Origin: Asparagopsis taxiformis
Lineage: Eukaryota; Rhodophyta; Florideophyceae; Bonnemaisoniales; Bonnemaisoniaceae
Reading direction: 5' to 3'
DNA length: 64,000 bases
NCBI GenBank assembly: GCA_030407315.1
Contig: JALQPE010001722.1
Coordinates: 62,001 to 126,000, forward strand
This document shows positions 19,901 to 27,630 of the stretch, piece after piece. Each line of letters opens with the position of its first letter. Position 1 is the stretch's first letter. A model generated the notes under the pieces. That model saw only the letters and a program-made list of their open reading frames with translations. It was not told the origin of the DNA and made no database searches. The position numbers and the translations under genes are program-made.

Positions 19901-21411
19901 TCATCTGCCCCTCCGCTTCTATTTAATGACTCCCGATATCCATCCAGCAGCCTTGCGTGCCACTTTGCGGCTCCACCCCCGCTCCTCGCCGTCTCCATAC
20001 TCATATCCAGCACCAAGTCGTGTACACCTACTCCACCAATCCCGTTCCCGTCTCGAAGCTCAGATGCAAGGCTGTTTCGTGACAAAATTCTCACTCCAGC
20101 CTCTACCTCCCTCACACCCCATAGCTTCTTGATTGCACTCACCGGCAGACACATCTGCTTCTGCATAATGCACAATGACTCAAACATCTCTCCAGCTCTC
20201 AGCTCATCCTCGAGCTCGTCTGTCTCCTTCTCCGACTCCCATTTCTCCTCCACAAACTCTAGACTCGTCTTCAGTGCATAAGCCAAGCCACTATGTCCAT
20301 CTCCGACTTCTGCCCGTGCAAGTCGCCTGGTATTCCGTTGTAAACGACCCCAGAACTCACTGATTGCATTGTGGTCGCAGCGATTTGAGCCTGGGATCAT
20401 CAACTGCTTTACTGCCGATCCAGCAACGCTCAACGTGAGCGGCAGTCCTCCACATGTTCTAAGGATATGGTCTAGGGCGTTTCGATTGTCAAAAGAAAGA
20501 GACGGGATATCACAAGGTTTAAGACATGCATTGAGACAAAAGATTCGGAGATTCTTGTCAGATTCAGAAAGGTATGCATTGACTTGGATGCAACTGTCCC
20601 GTGTGAGAATATCTGCAACGTCCCCATAGCGCGTGGAAGACAACACTTTCATCCATGTACTCTCATTTCCGCGCACATGTTTGCACGTGGCACACACCAA
20701 CTGGTACACCCTTGAATTGATATCCCAAACGTCATCGAAGAGCAGCAGCAATCGCTTCTGCGCCAGACGGTTTGTGAGGTCAGTGATCATCTCGCGGTGC
20801 GAATCCTCAGAGGCAGCCAGCTCCTTGAAGTCTTCCAAAAAATCTGGAAGCGTACTTTTGACGAGTCTTTGGAGCTGGCGAATGAAGGACGGCATCGTGA
20901 CGTCATGACCGAGTTGAAAGAACCACACACCGTCTTTAAATTTAGACCTGATTTCGTTTTTCCTTCCGAGGGCGCACAAGATCGTGGTTTTCCCCACGCC
21001 ACTCATGCCGTAAAGAGCAATGCTTTTCTTTGTGACATCATCAGACAAAAGGTGTCGATAGGTCATATTCTCAGGCGAGTTGGAGTTTGGCAGGAAGTCG
21101 AATATAGCATCTTCGGCGGAGGGGACGTTGAAAGCAAGGTTTGTAACAACTCTAACGTTGGGAACAAGGCAAGTAGGTGGAGGAGATGATTGGAGCAGAG
21201 ACGGACGTGGGGGCGGAGAGGTAGTCGACGGTTCAGACGGAGCAGGTGATGTGGAGGATGTGAGGGGAGATTCGGCAGGAGTTTCGGCGAGAGATCGTGG
21301 TATCGGACGGTCGGAGTGGGTAACCTGAGGAGGTTGGTGAGGTGATGATGTGCTGGAGACAGAGACAGGATTGGAGATGGAGCGGTTAGATATGGCACAG
21401 CAATTTCCCAT
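16969..21411 (-). CDS. NLR-like protein: acylated N-terminus, NB-ARC, WD40 repeats, C-terminal TIR (NLR-2)
   Basis: An uninterrupted 1480-residue ORF paralogous to NLR-1. It begins MGNCCAIS: Gly2 with Cys4 and Cys5 resembles dual N-myristoylation/palmitoylation signals that anchor some plant receptors and kinases to membranes. Residues 10-90 are Ser/Pro-rich. NB-ARC: P-loop GMSGVGKTT at 135-143, Walker B LLLLFDDVWD at 221-230, then VLSSTR and GLPLTL, and a winged-helix VHDLVLDM. The helical linker and WD40 region (about 690-1240) are far closer to NLR-1 than the NB-ARC is. TIR starts near 1276 (VYDVFVSHAGPDKW), with the putative catalytic Glu near 1352 in WTIKEL. Role as an intracellular sensor is inferred from architecture. 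Domain order is the reverse of plant TIR-NB-LRR proteins. Confidence 0.9.
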   Translation of the reverse strand: MGNCCAISNRSISNPVSVSSTSSPHQPPQVTHSDRPIPRSLAETPAESPLTSSTSPAPSEPSTTSPPPRPSLLQSSPPPTCLVPNVRVVTNLAFNVPSAEDAIFDFLPNSNSPENMTYRHLLSDDVTKKSIALYGMSGVGKTTILCALGRKNEIRSKFKDGVWFFQLGHDVTMPSFIRQLQRLVKSTLPDFLEDFKELAASEDSHREMITDLTNRLAQKRLLLLFDDVWDINSRVYQLVCATCKHVRGNESTWMKVLSSTRYGDVADILTRDSCIQVNAYLSESDKNLRIFCLNACLKPCDIPSLSFDNRNALDHILRTCGGLPLTLSVAGSAVKQLMIPGSNRCDHNAISEFWGRLQRNTRRLARAEVGDGHSGLAYALKTSLEFVEEKWESEKETDELEDELRAGEMFESLCIMQKQMCLPVSAIKKLWGVREVEAGVRILSRNSLASELRDGNGIGGVGVHDLVLDMSMETARSGGGAAKWHARLLDGYRESLNRSGGADDGGEDEGVEWWKLDSSDKYIVDNVVRHLLGAGDATETLGLLTDYRWVERMNQDKDRAPFQKVIAELRLLQSYTVEHEKKTMAKNVARDIEVIVKAMGLCMVPHCMKNRDECTFQLFGRLRDMKSGSGIVERLVSSIERYGRVPWARAGPGVLTSGGSMLKRVLDVEEQGECMCLLGGGEEVVVGGWNGKVGVYNRRNGSKKMSLVGLEEGWVVDVYYECSSSRIYSCSSRGRVVVWEEYKMCYCVQAEGLQEDEKIECMQVLPKRGRVVLGTSEGRLFVMDMEDGGIIAQNPLQTVDAHDSNVRSLTAGRSEDVVVSGSEDGRIRVWDAENFADTENELERHERAVYSVALSGDGRLLAFASDDRTVRVFDLERREQLWSSSTAHRSYVSCVLLSEDASLLYSADWDGTIHVWKLSSDGQYVSLLHTLHHSTMQFIGLLCIGDESELFALNENRIHVWDARDAEDRDDQVVTFLPDVDRFALSADEATLLTRNWRSECLEIRDVCDVSECIDRVVSSVDTSKHHVHWPLKFIVSNDRKYVAFAKSWPASVVYIYDASEGVFLRTLSDVKQLVLASISNQRGNSPSDEGRGNSNGSASDEPRVQIDSLRFSADGSTISVVPKVRVRGEDGEWTWMKSKRICWNVCSRAVLDESQVDGETNASNRSTSSVTNRGEQSSALRYDSHGKVRCEHDGKCFTIATLEEGVKYWLYSQTNSRLWFASWSGGLFHIDLMTDNNQLQLYDNRPPLPPLPQLHPPLSEDHAKHKDQDKESEAEEVYDVFVSHAGPDKWTIAKPLYDLLVKLGYKVFLDKWELEAGQHAPQKMIHAMRTAKIAVVILSPEFAARKWTIKELMCFLDRSAAGGERGVIIIPVFYRLSLDECKDQKLLAGLKNDAGENALAADGFLERIGKEGHYRMEEIMGALQAVTLLTGIENNGGVTNGDSAEEVAERKEFVESIGDAVEKANRRLESGRAAGPSGS

Positions 21412-22281
21412 GGCTAGACAAGTGTGTGGAGAGAAGAGGGGAGGAAGAGGGTCAGTTGTGAATTCGGATGGTGAATGGATGGAGCGGAATGGCGGGAAGA
21501 GTGGAGTGGAGAAAGTGGCGCTGGGTAGTGTGTGGATCGCAGAATCAAAGAGTAAAATTTTTGAAGACGAATGGGTCGGGGCACGTTGGTGCAGTGGTGC
21601 GACGGTTGGTAGGAGGAATTGTTGCCAAGACGTGTAGAGTGGATAAAGACGGAGCGGTGATTCGGAAGCGACAAAATCTGAAAACAGTGATGAAAATCAT
21701 GAGATGGCAACCTAGTGCGATGCGATCGCACAGTGCTGAAATGGCGTATTGCTGGCAGAACGGCACGTTGTTGTAAATGCGACATGAATGGAAATATGGG
21801 GAATGATGGAATGGAGAAGTGTACTGTATGAGGAGAGAGTGTGCAACTGGGAATGTGATCGTCCACGTGTCGAAATACAGTGCGTACACAGCCGAAATAC
21901 TGTACCACCATTGGCCACTATGTACACTCAGACGCACAGCATCGGATTCACTCGGACAACTGTCATTGTGCCATAGTGTTTTTCTGCCCTGAACGCACCG
22001 CAATCACGTCCAGTACACTCTTCACAAGTTACCGACGTTACAACACTTTTGGGGCTGCAGTGTCACACGTGCTGTGAAGCAGCACAGAGGAAACTGGAGC
22101 CTTCGATACGGAGGATGTGCGGGCGGAAAAGGCGCCGTGGCCGAGTACGTAATCCATTTCCACACGTGTCGTCCACGTCACGTCACACATCCCGCACTGG
22201 TCGCGTGCAATGAAATACTGCCAACTGTCGCCCAATCCAGCACTCGTATGCATCACTAGAGGCATGCGCAAAACCGACCAT
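21412..22281. promoter_or_regulatory. Upstream region of NLR-2
   Basis: No supported gene. It shares blocks with the region upstream of NLR-1 (21412-21600 and 21860-21912), so it probably holds 5' UTR and promoter. At 22199-22235 it repeats GTGCAATGAAATACTGCCAA, also seen at 15148. It ends at the left LTR of the copia element. Confidence 0.5.
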
Positions 22282-22394
22282 TGTCGGATGACCACACGTA
22301 GTACAGCACTTACACCTGTCACCACTATATATATACACACCGGCGCCGACTCTCGCACCACAATAAACTAGCTAGGACGTTACGATCTTCATCA
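22282..22394 (+). repeat. 5' LTR of copia-2
   Basis: 113 bp, TG...CA ends, apparently identical to 40040-40152. It contains an alternating CTATATATATACAC stretch that may act as the core promoter. Confidence 0.95.
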
Positions 22395-22412
22395 GGTTAT
22401 GGGCTCAGACGC
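22395..22412 (+). promoter_or_regulatory. Primer-binding site of copia-2
   Basis: GGTTATGGGCTCAGACGC follows the LTR with no gap. It closely resembles the Drosophila copia primer site (GGTTATGGGCCC...), which pairs with the anticodon region of a cleaved initiator-Met tRNA. Priming by a half tRNA is therefore inferred. Confidence 0.7.
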
Positions 22413-22499
22413 AACCGCGATCATTACGTTCTCCCTCTCACTACCCTCCCACTGCCTCAACATTGCGGCGACCCGATCACACAAATCATCCTCAGCACC

Positions 22500-24944
22500 A
22501 TGCAGTCCCCACCAACGCCTCGAGCAGGGCGGCTCCTGAATTACCGCCGATCAAGACAGCGACATCTCGCACTTCAACACTACCCCGAACTTCTCTATCA
22601 CCAAACCCTCCTCAAACAACTCCCATCCCCTCCCTTTACACCTCCTACGATGCCTTCCCCGAGAACTCCACATACCGAACCTCCCCTCCCTAGTACCACT
22701 AACGACCTCAATCCCTCACCCCCTCAACCTTCCCCCAACCCCATCACCAACCTCAATCCCTCAACCCCTCAACTTTCCCCCAATCCTATCGCCAACTCCA
22801 TCCCCTTACCCCATCAAACGCCACATTTTGACTTCCCTGCACTCACCCCTTCCAATCTGGTACAATGGTGCCTCAGCGTGGAAAGCCACGCAGCAGTGAA
22901 TAATATACTTGAGTATATCATTGGACCCGTTCCACCCGATCCTACCGACCCACCCCAAAAGCAAGCTCATCAAAGAAATCTTGCATTAGCCCGAATCCTC
23001 ATCATCCCAAACATATCGCAGGAGGTACTCACCGGAATCAGCCCGAACTTACTGTCTAGCCACCCGTCATACATTTATCAACATCTCAAGGACAAGTTGT
23101 CAATCGTACCACCACAGAATTCCGAAGCAAGCTTGCGCAATGCAGCCAATCAGATACACTACTCCTCCGATTCTGGCATTCAAGACTACATAACCAAACA
23201 CAAAGAACTCAGAAACATAATGTTACAGTCCGGTTTCCCGAACATCGACGATGAAGCTACCACAATCAAATTTGTGATAGACGGACTGCAGATTCATCAG
23301 GACTGGGCTCCGCTACTCCGAGAACTGGCCAACTTTCCCAACTTCCATAACGGCCAGAGGCCCTCACTGGATCTGGTATTTACCATGCTGATCACCCACG
23401 AACAAGCTGTCCCGCATACGCACAACACCACCAGTACACTTCCCAATACCTCTCAGATTCCGGCGACTATGGTTCCTCCCTCGTATCAACATGCAAACAC
23501 ATTCTCACACACCACTTTACAACCACCCTACCACCATCCACAACCTCCTTACTATCAAACCCCGTACCCGCCCGCACGACAGCGTACGTACAGAGGAAGA
23601 GGTAACCGTCGGAATGCACGTTTCCCAGTCACGAACATTCACGACTATCACTCTCCCCCGCCCGGCCACAATGGTCCATGGTGCACATTACACGGTACAA
23701 TGACACACGACACGCAGAATTGCTGGACAAGACAAAACCTCATGCGACACCACCAGGCCGAATTGAAACCAAAAACAAACCAACAAGCACAATACACATA
23801 CCAGAACCAACGGATTTTCCCCCCTCCACTGTCTCTCCCACCCCCACCAAACCCAAACCCTTATCTCCCTATCATTCATCCGCTCCATCCCAGCGATTCC
23901 TCTCCGTCAAGTCATGTCGCCCGCAACGAACAACCACCATCTCCGTATGACAGCCCAATAAATACCTCGACCACTTCCTCCTACATACTAGACTCCGGTG
24001 CCACACCTACACACCTACAAAACCACCAACCTACTATGCGCCCTACCTCTTCATCCACAACTGTGGCATCCGGTCAACAATCTCACATAACACACTGTGG
24101 ACCGGCAACTATTCCCCTCAGTGCGATGCAACAGATCCAAATTCCACACGCCGTCACCATGCCAGCTGCGGAACACAACCTCATCTCCGTTAGTCAGCTT
24201 GCCCAACAATACGAAATTGTATTTCGTTCTGATGCCGCCTACATTACCCGACAACAACGACGACCTTCCAGACGCATCACCATCGCGCGAGCTCCAAAAA
24301 TCAACCAACTATACTTTATCCAGCCTCACCTCCCGCACCAAGCCGCCAACAGGACGTACACGTCACCGATACATGCCCCTAAGCACCAATCACACACGAC
24401 CTCATGCCACGGCGCCCGAACGCATTCTCCAATACAAAATCCCAGAAAGTCGGCGCGTCCTCCCTCAATCGCTGCACCAAGTACCAACCCTCCCCGCCTT
24501 CTACCACCCAATCCAAAGTCACAGTACCAAAGCCCTTTAATTTCACCAGTAGGCGCAAATCCCCCAAACACAACAAAAACAACAGCCAACAAACTCAAAA
24601 CGACATCACACCACCCCCCGCCATCGCCAAACCAAACATCACCTCTCTCAAACCACCTAAAGCACTACGACGCCGACTCACCAACAATACTCCAAACCCT
24701 CCCAAAACAAACGATACGGTACAACCACTCACCAGCAAGGCCAAACGATCGCAGAAACGCCAAACCACCCCCATATCAAAACCCCCTCCCCCAACCAGAC
24801 CTCCCCATACCAACCCCACAAAACAAAACACCTCTTTACCATCCCAAAACACCTCCCCGATTAATTCCACCATACCCGCCACTCAAAATGCCCCATCCAC
24901 CCTTGAACGCAAGCAAAACGCACCCTATAAGCGACAACCGATAA
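22500..24944 (+). CDS. Copia gag and protease (copia-2)
   Basis: 814 codons from ATG 22500. The N-terminus is Pro/Thr-rich. A Gag core (about residues 120-300; NLVQWCLSVESH, LRNIMLQSGFP) is followed by a basic region and a C-x3-H-x4-H-x4-C knuckle (WCTLHGTMTHDTQNCW, about 395-410), and then the aspartic protease ILDSGATPTHL (about 498) with LISVSQLAQQ. After about 24300 the protein becomes low-complexity; a different frame (seen from 24404) is the one that continues across the gypsy insertion into the integrase zinc finger, so this ORF has already shifted frame before its stop at 24942. Gag packages RNA; the protease cuts the polyprotein. Confidence 0.8.
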   Translation: MQSPPTPRAGRLLNYRRSRQRHLALQHYPELLYHQTLLKQLPSPPFTPPTMPSPRTPHTEPPLPSTTNDLNPSPPQPSPNPITNLNPSTPQLSPNPIANSIPLPHQTPHFDFPALTPSNLVQWCLSVESHAAVNNILEYIIGPVPPDPTDPPQKQAHQRNLALARILIIPNISQEVLTGISPNLLSSHPSYIYQHLKDKLSIVPPQNSEASLRNAANQIHYSSDSGIQDYITKHKELRNIMLQSGFPNIDDEATTIKFVIDGLQIHQDWAPLLRELANFPNFHNGQRPSLDLVFTMLITHEQAVPHTHNTTSTLPNTSQIPATMVPPSYQHANTFSHTTLQPPYHHPQPPYYQTPYPPARQRTYRGRGNRRNARFPVTNIHDYHSPPPGHNGPWCTLHGTMTHDTQNCWTRQNLMRHHQAELKPKTNQQAQYTYQNQRIFPPPLSLPPPPNPNPYLPIIHPLHPSDSSPSSHVARNEQPPSPYDSPINTSTTSSYILDSGATPTHLQNHQPTMRPTSSSTTVASGQQSHITHCGPATIPLSAMQQIQIPHAVTMPAAEHNLISVSQLAQQYEIVFRSDAAYITRQQRRPSRRITIARAPKINQLYFIQPHLPHQAANRTYTSPIHAPKHQSHTTSCHGARTHSPIQNPRKSARPPSIAAPSTNPPRLLPPNPKSQYQSPLISPVGANPPNTTKTTANKLKTTSHHPPPSPNQTSPLSNHLKHYDADSPTILQTLPKQTIRYNHSPARPNDRRNAKPPPYQNPLPQPDLPIPTPQNKTPLYHPKTPPRLIPPYPPLKMPHPPLNASKTHPISDNR
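24940..24944 (+). repeat. Target-site duplication of gypsy insertion, left copy
   Basis: GATAA before the 5' LTR equals GATAA at 37403-37407 after the 3' LTR, a 5-bp duplication typical of LTR-element integration. Confidence 0.9.
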
Positions 24945-25627
24945 TGTCGTACCGCCTGGCGGTCCTCGCTGATCGAGCCGTGTCGCTTCCCTATTGGGTA
25001 CCCACTTACGGGATGTGCCAATCAGAAGGCACCAGCCAACTGGCGTGTTTCCTATACTTAGGACAAGCTAAGGCTGACAAATAACCCCACCCGGGCCTAT
25101 CGGCCCCGGCCAAGACCCCACAAGGGGCAAATTTTAACTTAGGCTGATCAGCCATACATTACAATGTAAGCCTATTGGCAATGACCTCGCGGGTAGGCGA
25201 GCGCCAGTAATTGGGTTCTGATTGGTCACTAACTGGATATTTATTCCTAACCACTAACCCTAGCTTACAGTAGACTTAGTATAAAACGGCCACTGGAATA
25301 GCCAGTAGGCACGGTTTCTAGAGTAACGTAAACTCAAGTGGAATTACGACCCACAGGAACAGTGTTCGCATACCTATTGTTCAACCCCTCTCCGGGAAAA
25401 CCTTAGGGTTAGCCAACAGCTCGACGGATTACGTCATCTTGCTCCATTAATACGCATCTCGCGTGAGCGCTATAATCGCACAACCCCCTCCGGGTAGCGA
25501 TCCCTTCTCTCTCACGAGACTACCCGCCGGGTACCTATAAGGTTCATCTACTCTACCACTTCCTCTACCGAGGCTCGGGACACCTGTCGGGTGGTTTGCC
25601 GCTCTAGCGGATTTTCTACCTGCTACA
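24945..25627 (+). repeat. 5' LTR of gypsy element
   Basis: TGTCGTACC...CTGCTACA, 683 bp. Contains TATAAAA at 25280-25286, the palindrome GGCTGATCAGCC at 25142, and several CCC-loop-GGG inverted motifs. All four differences I see from the 3' LTR lie in about 60 bp near 25500-25560. Confidence 0.95.
25280..25286 (+). promoter_or_regulatory. TATA box of gypsy 5' LTR
   Basis: TATAAAA about 340 bp from the LTR right end; repeated at 37055-37061 in the 3' LTR. The likely start of genomic RNA would be some 25-30 nt downstream. Confidence 0.65.
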
Positions 25628-25628
25628 T

Positions 25629-25641
25629 TGGTCTCTCGACC
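25629..25641 (+). promoter_or_regulatory. Primer-binding site of gypsy element
   Basis: TGGTCTCTCGACC starts one nt after the LTR end. TGG pairs with the CCA end of a tRNA, so the primer tRNA should end GGTCGAGAGACCA. I cannot say which tRNA without a genome search. Confidence 0.75.
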
Positions 25642-25704
25642 TAGAACCTTGTACCCTCGGGTAAGTCTCTTTGAGAGAAATTTTCCTTCACAATCATCTT
25701 CACG

Positions 25705-27630
25705 ATGCCTCGTAACCCTACAGCGGGACCCTCTAGTGAGGACATAGCGCCTGCCAGCGACTTATCCGATTCGGATCTGATCGCCGAAGAAGGCGTGGTG
25801 ATTAACACCCTGCAAGACCGAGCCGACCGAATCTTCAAGGAACGGTTGGAAGAGTTCAAGGCTGAATTCAGCACCGTCGTCGAGAAGACTGTTCAAGACC
25901 GCAGGGCGGAAATCGTAGACGCTACGGTCAAAACCGTCATGGAACTGGTCGAGCCAAAGCTGTTGGCCGCCAGCCGAGAAGCCACCCAAGATCGGGACGC
26001 CGAGTTCCTAGTGGAAACCTGGAATCAGGTCAAAGCCGAATTCGCTAAGCGCGTGTCCCTTTTGGAAACTCGTCTGGAGGAGCTTTCGATTCACGGCTTT
26101 AGTGCCAGTCCATTAGGACAACAGGAGTTTCCTGCTCGCCGCATCCGATCGGCTGACATCCCTGACCCTACATACGGTAGGGAGGAAGAAGAAGATCCCC
26201 GATTGGATCAAGTCGCAGAAGCAACCCGACACCTGTCGGACCGTGTCGACGCCCTCGCCGAATCACTATCCCAAACAGGGAATATCTCTCGCACGAGACA
26301 GCACACTCGTGCCACCGGATCTATACCGGAAAATCCCTCGTGGGATGATGAAGAAGGACCTCTTGAGGAAGGCTTAGTGCCTTTGAAGGCCCGCGAACCC
26401 GCGTTCGACCTAGTGGTCTCCTATCGGTACTACCGACTCAAGAACAAGTCCCTAACGACCGACACCCCAACGGGTAAATCAAGAAGCTTGTATAAGCTAA
26501 CGGAGAAGATCCGTAATTTCAACGCGTCATTCACGCCGTTCGATGGTACGGAACCCATCGATATCCTCCGGTTCCTCGCGGAATTTCAAGATGCATGTGA
26601 TTCATGCGGAGTCTCGGAGGGAGAAGCTACCAAGTTACTCAAGTATTTCCTGGAAGGAGAACCTCAACGGTTTATCGCCGCTGAGGCGCGGAAGCGCAAG
26701 CTTCTCAACCACCTGCATCAGCAGATCACTTGGCCTCAAGCCGTTAACGCCCTTCTGGCTCGCTACGCGACGGACAATGTCCTAGCGGACGCATATGACG
26801 CAGTAACGCGTATACGGCAAGGGCCGGATGAGGACGAAGCCGCATACGCAGACAGACTGCAGGACGCTGCACTCCTGTGTGCGAACGTCTTCTCGGAAAG
26901 AGACTTGGTCAACTACTACCTCAAGGGCCTACGCCCAGAGGTTAAACACACCGTCAAGGTGACTATAGGCCGCAGTGGCGGAGAAGATTTCCTTGCTGTC
27001 CGTAACCTTGCTAAAGGACTCGGGGACTCTTTACGAGCATCGCTGCCCGCGAAACCTAAGGCCTACCCTACTCGGGAAATCGCGGATCGTAAACGCAAAG
27101 CGTTGCTCGCTACCGTACCCGGAGAACCGGCCGTGATACCGCGGACCCCGCCGCCGACCTTACCTTCCCCTACCGGGAACCCAATGGGCGCGCCAATGCA
27201 GGCCCCTACCCTAACGGGAGAACATCTTAAACTCGCTGAGAGTATGATCCCCGAAGGGGCTGTTACTTGGAGATGCTCTGGCTGTCGCCAACCGGGGCAT
27301 GTGCTATACACTTGTCCTTATTTACCGCCCTCTGTGGGAACTTACTTCGCCTTTGCGAACTACGCTTACCAGCAAGAACCGGAACAGGTTATGCGCCGCC
27401 AACAGCGCCAGTCCAATCGGTTCAACCGGAAAAGGGATTACCCTAAAGCCGTGCTCCAACGGTCAAACCCTCCAACACGCATGGTTGCGTTCGCCGATGA
27501 CGAAAATCATCCCAAATTGGGCCCTCTGAGGCGAGACGTTTTAGAACGTAACGGATCTTCCGTAACGGCTCAAGACGTTGCCGACGCCTTGGAAACCTCC
27601 GACGACTCCGACACGTCGTCGGAAAACTAA
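25705..27630 (+). CDS. Gypsy gag
   Basis: 641 codons from ATG 25705. The N-terminal third is acidic and helical, probably coiled coil (about residues 35-130). The retrotransposon Gag core (about 270-440) has FDGTEPIDILRFLAEFQDAC and YFLEGEPQRF. A CCHC zinc knuckle CSGCRQPGHVLYTC lies near 525-540, followed by a basic tail and an acidic, Asp/Ser-rich end. Gag forms the virus-like particle and binds RNA. The stop TAA shares its last A with the ATG of pol, so pol is likely made by re-initiation or by a -1 shift. Confidence 0.9.
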   Translation: MPRNPTAGPSSEDIAPASDLSDSDLIAEEGVVINTLQDRADRIFKERLEEFKAEFSTVVEKTVQDRRAEIVDATVKTVMELVEPKLLAASREATQDRDAEFLVETWNQVKAEFAKRVSLLETRLEELSIHGFSASPLGQQEFPARRIRSADIPDPTYGREEEEDPRLDQVAEATRHLSDRVDALAESLSQTGNISRTRQHTRATGSIPENPSWDDEEGPLEEGLVPLKAREPAFDLVVSYRYYRLKNKSLTTDTPTGKSRSLYKLTEKIRNFNASFTPFDGTEPIDILRFLAEFQDACDSCGVSEGEATKLLKYFLEGEPQRFIAAEARKRKLLNHLHQQITWPQAVNALLARYATDNVLADAYDAVTRIRQGPDEDEAAYADRLQDAALLCANVFSERDLVNYYLKGLRPEVKHTVKVTIGRSGGEDFLAVRNLAKGLGDSLRASLPAKPKAYPTREIADRKRKALLATVPGEPAVIPRTPPPTLPSPTGNPMGAPMQAPTLTGEHLKLAESMIPEGAVTWRCSGCRQPGHVLYTCPYLPPSVGTYFAFANYAYQQEPEQVMRRQQRQSNRFNRKRDYPKAVLQRSNPPTRMVAFADDENHPKLGPLRRDVLERNGSSVTAQDVADALETSDDSDTSSEN

